From: Alphaproteobacteria bacterium
GTDB taxonomy: Bacteria; Pseudomonadota; Alphaproteobacteria; Acetobacterales; Acetobacteraceae
Assembly (NCBI GenBank): GCA_013298245.1
Contig: JAAFHD010000114.1
Span: 1-9,577 of the forward strand
Direction: 5' to 3'
DNA length: 9,577 nt
Numbering within the stretch: the stretch's first letter is position 1; each line of letters starts with the position of its first letter. Position numbers and translations under genes: made by a program. Shown in pieces: positions 1 to 5,600 of this stretch. Below the pieces are notes generated by a model. It saw nothing but the letters and a program-made list of their open reading frames with translations, was not told the origin of the DNA and searched no databases.

Positions 1-369
1 AGCCGTGAGTGCCGCGTGGCGATCGCGCAAAGCGCTGCGGAAGGCGGCATCGCGCCGTTCCCAGACGAGTTCGAAGGCGAAGATCTCCAGCGTGGTGCGC
101 AGCGTGTAGAGTTCACGCGCGACGGTGGCGTCCAGTGGTGCCACGGTCACGCCCGCCCAGGCGCGGGTCTGCACCAAGAGGCCCTCTTCCAGCAGCGCTC
201 GGATCGCCTCGCGCAGCGGCGCGCGCGAGATGCCAAGGGCGCGTGCGATCGCGGCCTCCACCACCGGCGCGCCGGGGGGCAGGCGGCCTTGCAGGATGGC
301 CTGGCGCAAGGCGTCCGCGGCGCCTTCGCGCAGCGTGACGCGCGGCAATTGGGCCAGCGCCTGGCTCAT
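1..369 (-). CDS. GntR-family (FCD-type) transcriptional regulator, partial
   Basis: This leftward gene starts at the ATG at 369-367 and runs off the left edge, giving 123 N-terminal residues. Residues about 12-75 form a GntR winged helix-turn-helix: a helix rich in AADALRQAIL, then VVEAAIARALGISRAPLREA (about 36-55) and the wing ending near GVTVAPL. The segment from about 83 (RELYTLRTTLEIFAFEL) matches the first helix of the FCD ligand-binding domain of FadR-type regulators, which usually bind small carboxylates or amino-acid-like effectors. The start overlaps the stop of the upstream aminotransferase gene as ATGA (366-369), so the two are probably co-transcribed and translationally coupled. 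Being second in that operon suggests autoregulation through the palindrome in the divergent gap at 1275-1387; this is inference. The effector cannot be told, because most of the FCD domain lies outside the window. Confidence 0.93.
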   Translation of the reverse strand, partial: MSQALAQLPRVTLREGAADALRQAILQGRLPPGAPVVEAAIARALGISRAPLREAIRALLEEGLLVQTRAWAGVTVAPLDATVARELYTLRTTLEIFAFELVWERRDAAFRSALRDRHAALTA

Positions 370-1274
370 GCCGCCGCGCGGTCCTTCAGCGCGTCGTACA
401 GCGCGCGCAGGCGCTGGGTCATTGGGCCGGGCAGGGGGCTGGGCAGGGTGCGGCCATCGATAGAGGCAATGGGCGTCAGCCCGCCGAAGGTGCCGGTGAC
501 GAAGGCCTCGTCCGCGCCATAGACATCCATCAGCGCGAAATTGCCGAGGCGGATGGGGATGCCGGCCTCCCGGCACAGCGCGATGACATGGCCGCGCGTG
601 ACGCCATGGAAGCAGTAGTCGCCGGTGGAAGTGCACACTTCTCCGCCGCGCACGAAGAAGAAATTGGTGGCGTTGCAGGAGGAGATGAAGCCGTGCGGGT
701 CCAGCATCAGCGCCTCATCCGCGCCGGCCTTGATGGCCTGGATCAGCGCGGTGATCAGGTTCAGCCGGCTGTGCGAGTTCAGCCGCATGTCGAACATATC
801 CGACGGCGAACACCGGATGGAGGAGGTGAACAGGTTGAGGCCCTGTGTTTGCAGCGCCGGGTTGGCCAGCTTCCATTCCGCGACGATCACCACGGTCGCA
901 CGGCCGATGGTGTGGCGCGGGTCCTGGTTGGGCGTTTTCTTCAGCCCGCGCGTGACCATCAGGCGGATATGCACGCCATCTTCCATGCCATTCGCGGCGA
1001 GGGTTTCGTGCAGTGCGGCCACAACCTCAGCGCGCGTCAGCCCGATATCGAGGTCGATCGCGCGCGCGCCGGCGAATAGCCGGTCCAGATGTGCGTCCAG
1101 GAAGACCATGCGGCCCTTGTGCAGCCGAACACCTTCCCAGACGCCATCGCCGAGAACGAAGCCGGCATCGAAGACGGAGACGCGCGCTTCGTCGCGCGGC
1201 ACCAGCGCGCCGTTGACGTGGATCAGCACGCTCGCGTTGCGCGGGTCGGCGGGGAAGTCCTGGCTGCCGGCCAT
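366..1274 (-). CDS. Class IV aminotransferase-fold protein (BCAT/D-amino-acid transaminase-like), catalytic residues altered
   Basis: This 302-residue protein has the length and layout of fold-type IV PLP enzymes (branched-chain and D-amino-acid aminotransferases, aminodeoxychorismate lyase). Visible family blocks are GDGVWEGVR (42-50), AGADEALMLDPHGF (183-196), the GVTR turn (224-227) and GTFGGLTP (261-268). By comparison with E. coli IlvE, the PLP-phosphate contacts are kept: R50, V225/T226 and T262. Two other key residues are not. There is no lysine between K135 and K182, where the Schiff-base lysine should lie, and S199 replaces the Glu that contacts the PLP ring nitrogen (ISS for ISE). 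The start is well supported: AAGGA lies 5 bases before the ATG. The next gene downstream is a GntR regulator overlapping by 4 bases. The fold is certain; whether it is a working transaminase, a different PLP enzyme or a non-catalytic relative is open. Confidence 0.92.
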   Translation of the reverse strand: MAGSQDFPADPRNASVLIHVNGALVPRDEARVSVFDAGFVLGDGVWEGVRLHKGRMVFLDAHLDRLFAGARAIDLDIGLTRAEVVAALHETLAANGMEDGVHIRLMVTRGLKKTPNQDPRHTIGRATVVIVAEWKLANPALQTQGLNLFTSSIRCSPSDMFDMRLNSHSRLNLITALIQAIKAGADEALMLDPHGFISSCNATNFFFVRGGEVCTSTGDYCFHGVTRGHVIALCREAGIPIRLGNFALMDVYGADEAFVTGTFGGLTPIASIDGRTLPSPLPGPMTQRLRALYDALKDRAAA

Positions 1275-1279
1275 GGGTG

Positions 1280-1284
1280 TCCTT
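1280..1284 (-). promoter_or_regulatory. Ribosome binding site of the aminotransferase-fold gene
   Basis: On the minus strand AAGGA stands 5 bases before the ATG at 1274-1272. It is a good Shine-Dalgarno match at good spacing and fixes the start of the class IV aminotransferase-fold gene. Confidence 0.7.
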
Positions 1285-1313
1285 GGTCAGTTGCAGATTG
1301 TCGACAGTAGAAT
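1283..1313 (+). promoter_or_regulatory. Possible rightward promoter of the amidotransferase gene
   Basis: TAGAAT (1308-1313) is 5 of 6 to the -10 consensus. The only -35-like partner is TTGGTC (1283-1288), 19 bases upstream, which is weak in sequence and wide in spacing. If real, it overlaps the leftward -10 box back to back and places the TGTCGACA palindrome in its spacer. Start would be near 1320, with a leader of about 68 bases. Confidence 0.25.
1299..1306. promoter_or_regulatory. Candidate GntR operator (TGTCGACA palindrome)
   Basis: TGTCGACA is a perfect 8-base palindrome in the divergent gap. It fits the GT-n-AC core seen in operators of GntR/FCD regulators. It abuts the predicted leftward -10 box and covers the predicted leftward start site, where a repressor would be expected to act. 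An 8-base palindrome is not rare by chance in about 110 bases, so position and family match carry the argument. The likely binder is the GntR protein encoded at 1-369. Confidence 0.42.
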
Positions 1314-1334
1314 GCTGGCGGTGGGTGCGGTCAA
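1306..1334 (-). promoter_or_regulatory. Predicted leftward sigma70-like promoter of the aminotransferase-GntR pair
   Basis: Read on the minus strand, TTGACC (1334-1329; 5 of 6 to TTGACA) is followed after 17 bases by TCTACT (1311-1306; 4 of 6 to TATAAT). Transcription would start near 1299-1300, giving a leader of about 25 bases that contains the AAGGA ribosome binding site. The match and spacing are good for a GC-rich genome. This is a prediction from consensus only. Confidence 0.5.
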
Positions 1335-1387
1335 CGACCAATTTTCAGGCGGTGGACAGCGGCGCGCAACGCTGTATTGGCAGCGCC

Positions 1388-2062
1388 ATGCGAATTGGCA
1401 TTCTCGAATGCGGGCGCTCGCCCGCGGCGCTTCAGGCGGCCCATGGCAGCTATGCCGGCATGGTGGAAACCCTGCTGGGCAAGCCCACCGTGACCTATGC
1501 CGCGCTGGATGGGGTGCTGCCGGCGAAACCCACCGAATGCGACGCCTATGTGCTGACCGGCTCACCCGCCGGCGTGTACGACCCGCTGCCCTGGATCGCG
1601 CCCTTGCTGGATTTCCTGCGCGCGGCGCGGGGGCGGGCGAAGCTGGTCGGCATCTGCTTCGGCCACCAGGCGATGGCGCAGGCCTTTGGCGGGCAGGTGG
1701 TGAAGTCACCGAAGGGCTGGGGCGCTGGCCTGCATGAATATGCGGTGACGCCCGCGGACTGGATGGGCGCCCCGCCCGCGACCATCCGCGTGGACGCCAT
1801 GCACCAGGACCAGGTGGTGGTCCGCCCGCCCGATGCGCGCGTGGTGTGCGAAAGCGCCTTCACGCCCTTCGCCGGGCTGGATTATGGCGATGCGATTTCA
1901 TTCCAGTTCCACCCGGAATTCACCACGGCCTTCGCGCGCGATCTGATCAATGCGCGCGACACACGCCTGGGCGATCTGGCCGCACCGGCTTTGGCGTCCT
2001 ATGCGCGGCCGGATGACCGCGCGCTGGTGGCCGGCTGGATCGGGCGCTTCCTGGCGACTTAG
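1388..2062 (+). CDS. Class I glutamine amidotransferase-like protein (GMP synthase-type GATase1 domain)
   Basis: This 224-residue protein is a stand-alone GATase1 domain. The nucleophile elbow reads GICFGHQ with Cys90. The His-Glu part of the triad is in FQFHPEF, His175 and Glu177. MHQDQV (138-143) matches the segment before it in GMP-synthase-type amidotransferases. In this family the domain hydrolyses glutamine or gamma-glutamyl amides, passing ammonia to a partner or acting as a simple hydrolase. No synthetase partner is encoded nearby, so the substrate is unknown. The frame is open upstream to 1277, but MRIGILECG is the first beta strand of the fold, so the ATG at 1388 is preferred even though no clear Shine-Dalgarno precedes it. 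The gene is divergent from the aminotransferase-GntR pair, with 113 bases between them, and its last bases overlap the convergent small gene at 2059-2400. Confidence 0.92.
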   Translation: MRIGILECGRSPAALQAAHGSYAGMVETLLGKPTVTYAALDGVLPAKPTECDAYVLTGSPAGVYDPLPWIAPLLDFLRAARGRAKLVGICFGHQAMAQAFGGQVVKSPKGWGAGLHEYAVTPADWMGAPPATIRVDAMHQDQVVVRPPDARVVCESAFTPFAGLDYGDAISFQFHPEFTTAFARDLINARDTRLGDLAAPALASYARPDDRALVAGWIGRFLAT

Positions 2063-2400
2063 GCGGCCCGGCGGTCCTGCCATTCGATCGCCAGCGCGAT
2101 GAAGGGTGCCGCGACGAAGGCCGCCGTCAGCACCGGGATCGCCCAGCCCATGAACAGCGCGCCCATGAAGCCCGCGGCCAGCAAGCCGCCCCATAGGCCC
2201 TCGTGGCGGCCGCGCCGCGCATCCTCGGCCAGCAGGCCGGGCAGCAGGTCGGGCACCGCCTTGGGGCCGCGCGGCAGTGCTGCGGCCGGGCCGCCCGGGC
2301 CGCCGGTCGTGGCATGCGCGGGGCAGCCGAAATAGGCGGCGATCGCGTGGTCGCTGGTCAGGCCTTGCGGCTGGCGGTGGCGTGTCGGCTGTATCGTCAT
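2059..2400 (-). CDS. Hypothetical small membrane protein
   Basis: This leftward frame encodes 113 residues from the ATG at 2400-2398. I do not recognise the family. Residues 1-66 are hydrophilic and rich in Pro, Gly and Ala, with a possible short conserved-looking stretch DHAIAAYFGCPAH (18-30). Residues about 69-106 are strongly hydrophobic (GLLAAGFMGALFMGWAIPVL, then TAAFVAAPFIALAIEW), enough for two close membrane helices, followed by the charged end QDRRAA. An upstream ATG at 2436 would add 12 residues. GGAGA directly abuts that ATG, which is too close for a normal ribosome binding site, and no strong site precedes 2400 either, so the start is uncertain. The stop TAA lies inside the end of the convergent amidotransferase gene, a 4-base overlap. 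A predicted promoter lies at 2451-2480. That it is a real gene rests on the membrane pattern, the fit between neighbours and the upstream promoter. Confidence 0.68.
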   Translation of the reverse strand: MTIQPTRHRQPQGLTSDHAIAAYFGCPAHATTGGPGGPAAALPRGPKAVPDLLPGLLAEDARRGRHEGLWGGLLAAGFMGALFMGWAIPVLTAAFVAAPFIALAIEWQDRRAA

Positions 2401-2439
2401 CTGATGGGTAATCCCGTCCTGCGTGGCGGATCGCATTCT

Positions 2440-2458
2440 CCGATACGAAGGTTATCGG
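2440..2458. repeat. Short dyad CCGATA-N7-TATCGG
   Basis: CCGATA (2440-2445) and TATCGG (2453-2458) are perfect inverted 6-mers 7 bases apart, lying over the predicted -10 and start site of the leftward small gene. They could be a repressor site or a small hairpin. A dyad this short is expected about once by chance in a gap of this size. Confidence 0.3.
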
Positions 2459-2480
2459 CTGGTTAACGGGCCGCGTTCAA
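2451..2480 (-). promoter_or_regulatory. Predicted leftward promoter of the small membrane protein gene
   Basis: On the minus strand TTGAAC (2480-2475) is followed after 18 bases by GATAAC (2456-2451), each 4 of 6 to consensus. Start would be near 2444, leaving a leader of about 44 bases to the ATG at 2400. Moderate match only. Confidence 0.35.
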
Positions 2481-2628
2481 AGCCAGAAAGGTCGCGTTTT
2501 GCCAGTGCCGTCGCCGACAATGCACGACACGCTTGTGGGATGACCCCCGGTTGTCAGAGAGTGCGCCCCAGCGGGTTAGGCCCGCGTCAAGGTAACTGTC
2601 GGCCAAGTGGCGGCGAAGCCTGGACATG

Positions 2629-2635
2629 AGGAAGG
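2629..2635 (+). promoter_or_regulatory. Ribosome binding site deciding the glutamate dehydrogenase start
   Basis: AGGAAGG lies 5 bases before the ATG at 2641. An ATG at 2626 in the same frame sits upstream of this site and has no comparable signal, so translation most likely begins at 2641. Confidence 0.75.
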
Positions 2636-2640
2636 TCAGA

Positions 2641-5600
2641 ATGCCCGACACACAGCTCGCCCCCGACCCCGTGCGCGCCGAGGCTTTGCGCCAGGCCGCC
2701 GCCGCCATGCCGCCAGGGCTGCCGCCCACCGCGGGCGCGCTGCTGGCGCCATTGCTGGCCGGCCTGCCGCTGGCCGAATTGGCCGCCACACCGCCCGAAC
2801 AACTTGCCGCGATGGCGGCATCGCTGCACGCGCTGGCGGAACGCCGGCTGCCCGGCCAGGCGCGCATCCGCGTCCAACCCCCGGGGCGCTTCCCGCACCC
2901 GGTGGCCGAAATCATCACCGACGACATGCCCTTCCTGGTCGATAGCGTGCTGGCCGCGATCACGCGCGCGGGCCGCCATCCGCGCCAGGTGCTGCACCCC
3001 ATCCTGCCGGTGACGCGCGGCGATGACGGGGCGTTGGCCGCAATCGGGCAGGGCATGCTGCGTGAGAGCATGATGCGCATCGCGCTCTCAGGTGCGGAGG
3101 CTGATCCGGCCGCGCTGGAAGCATTGCTGGCCGCCACGCTTTCCGATGTGCGCCGCGCGGTGGATGACTTCCCGGCGATGCTGGCCGAACTGCAACGCGC
3201 CGAATCCCTGGCGGATGGCGAGGCGCGCGAATTCCTGGCCTGGATGCGCGCGGATAATTTCGTGCTGCTGGGCCACCGCCGCCTGATGGCATCGGGTGAT
3301 GCGCTGGTGGCTGAAGCCGGGCTTGGCCTGCTGCGCGGTGACACGCCGGTCTTTGACGCGTTGCGCGATTTGTCGGCGGTGCCAGCGGCGGTGCGCGCGG
3401 GGCTGCTGGCAACGGCGGCGATCTCGGTCGCCAAGGCGAATATGCGCAGCACCGTCCATCGGCCGCAGCACATGGATGTGATCGCGGTGCGCGTCTTCGG
3501 CGCCGATGGCGCGCCCGTGGGTGTGCGGCTGTTCGTGGGGCTGTTCGCGGCCGCCGCGTATAATCGCAACCCGCGCAGCATCCCGCTGCTGGGGGCCAAG
3601 GTCGCGCGCATCGTCGATGCATCGGGGCTTGCGGCTGACAGCCATGACGGCCGCGCGCTGCGCAACATCCTGGACACCTGGCCGCGCGATGAGCTGTTCC
3701 AGGCGACCGAGGCGGAGGTGCTGGACGGCGCGCGCCGCGCACTCGACATCACGCTGACACCGCGCCCGGCCCTGGTGCTGCGGCGCGACCCCTTCGGGCG
3801 TTTTGTCTCGGCCATCCTGTGGTTGCCGCGCGAGAATTTCGACACCCGCCTGCGCACGCGCCTGGGCGAGATGCTGGCGCGCGCGCATGCCGGCAGGCTT
3901 TCCACCTTCTACATCGCGTTGGGTGATGGGCCGCTGGCGCGTGTGCACTACATCATCGCGACCGACCCCGCGGCACCCGTGGCCCCCGATGCGACCGCGC
4001 TGGAATCCCTGCTGACGGAAGCGGCACGCGCCTTCCCCGACAAGCTGTCGGATGCGCTGGCGGCATCGCGTGGCGAAGAGGCCGCCGCGCGCCTGATGGC
4101 CAACTGGGCCGACGCCTTCCCCCCCGCCTATCGTGACGCCGAGACGGCGCAGCAGGCGGCATCGGACCTCGCACTGGCCGAGGCCGCGCTGGCGGCCGGC
4201 AGGCCGGCTGCGCGCCTGGAAGTGCCGCCTGGCGCCGCACCGCGCCGGCTGGCGTTGCGGCTGGCCAATCCGGGCGGGTCGTTGCCGCTGGCCGATGCGC
4301 TGCCGCTGTTCGAAAGCCTCGATCTGCGCGCGATCGAAGAACAGCCGCATCGCCTGACGCCGCGCGAAGGCGCGCCGGTGGTGCTGCATGTCTTCCACCT
4401 GGAAGCGGCCGTGGATGTGCCGCAAAACCGCTTCGATGAATTGCTCGACGCGCTGGACGCGCTGTTGTCGAACGCGGCGGAGGCCGATGGTTTTAACCGC
4501 CTGGTCGCGCGCGCAGGCCTGACCTGGCGCGAGGCCTGGCTGCTGCGCGCCATGCAGCGCTGGCTGAAGCAGGTGGGTTTTCCGTTTGCGCAGGAAGCGG
4601 TGCAAGACGCGTTGGCGCGCGAGCCACAGGCGGCGGCGTTGCTGCTGCGCATTTTCCACGCGCGTTTCAACCCGGCCGCACCCGGCGGCGAGGAAGCGGC
4701 GCTGGCCGCCTGGACCACGCTGCTGGATGGCGTGACGGACCCGGATGCGGACCGCATCCTCTCGCGCCTGCGCCAGGTGCTGGATGCGATGCTGCGGACC
4801 AATTTCTTCCAGGGCAAAGCGTATCTGGCGTTCAAGCTGGACAGTGCCTTGGCCGGCGAAATGCCCGCACCGCGACCCTGGCGCGAAATTTTTGTGCATT
4901 CACCGCGCGTGGAGGCCTGCCATCTGCGCAGCGGGCCGGTCGCGCGCGGTGGCATCCGCTGGTCCGATCGGCGCGAAGATTTCCGCACCGAAATTCTGGG
5001 GCTGATGAAGGCGCAGCGGCTGAAGAATGTGGTCATCGTGCCGACCGGCGCGAAGGGCGGTTTCGTGTTGAAGGGTGCGGTGCCGACCGAGCGCGCGGCC
5101 TTCCAGGAAACCGGCATCGCGGCGTATCGCACGCTGGTGCGTGGCATGCTGGATGTGACCGATAATCTGCGCGATGGCGCGGTGGTGCCGCCGCCGAATG
5201 TGGTGCGGCGTGATGGCGATGATCCGTATATCGTGGCGGCCGCGGACAAGGGCACGGCGACGTTTTCGGACATCGCGAATGGGCTGTCGGCGGAGTATGG
5301 GTTTTGGTTGGGCGATGCCTTCGCGTCGGGTGGTTCGGCGGGTTACGACCACAAGGGCATGGGCATCACCGCGCGTGGCGCATGGGTGATGATCGCGCGG
5401 CATTTTGCCGAGCTGGGGCACGATATTTTTTCGCAGCCCTTCACCTGCGTGGGCGTGGGCGACATGTCGGGCGATGTGTTCGGCAATGGGCTGCTGATTT
5501 CGCGCCACACCAAGCTGCTGGCGGCCTTCGATCATCGGCACATCTTCATCGATCCCGCGCCGGACACGGAGGTGTCGTTCGCCGAACGCGCGCGCATCTT

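Larger units (their letters stand above)
2401..2640. other. Non-coding gap between divergent genes
   Basis: These 240 bases separate the leftward small membrane protein gene from the rightward glutamate dehydrogenase gene and look less GC-rich than the genes. Besides the leftward promoter and dyad near 2440-2480, I find a weak hairpin GCGGG-ttagg-CCCGC (2571-2585) with no U-tract, and a 7-base inverted pair GCCGACA (2513-2519) / TGTCGGC (2597-2603) that is within chance. I could not pick a convincing promoter for the dehydrogenase, nor any recognised riboswitch. The short open frame ending at 2629 reads as noise. Confidence 0.5.

Noticed and set aside
9..522. Plus-strand open frames opposite the GntR gene.
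   Set aside because: The minus strand gives an unmistakable GntR winged helix; the plus-strand frames are Arg/Pro-rich shadows.
2442..2456. Resemblance to a loxP arm (ATACGAAGGTTAT against ATACGAAGTTAT).
   Set aside because: It is a single arm with an extra base, with no second arm, no spacer and no recombinase gene nearby, so coincidence is the simplest reading.
2571..2585. GCGGG-ttagg-CCCGC as a terminator.
   Set aside because: The stem is only 5 bp with no following T-tract, and no gene ends just upstream on the plus strand.
2513..2603. GCCGACA ... TGTCGGC pair as a riboswitch or leader stem of the dehydrogenase gene.
   Set aside because: A 7-base inverted pair 77 bases apart is expected by chance in a GC-rich gap of 240 bases, and no known riboswitch core is visible.
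2423..2629. A 68-residue plus-strand frame ending just before the dehydrogenase.
   Set aside because: It has no ribosome binding site, no recognisable pattern and a composition like translated non-coding DNA, and it covers the predicted leftward promoter.
2626..2640. Upstream ATG at 2626 as the start of the glutamate dehydrogenase.
   Set aside because: The Shine-Dalgarno AGGAAGG lies downstream of it, ideally placed for the ATG at 2641.
2463..3905. A 480-residue minus-strand open frame covering the gap and the dehydrogenase N-terminus.
   Set aside because: It is a low-complexity Ser/Arg/Ala translation with no recognisable domain, and it is antisense to a well-supported gene.
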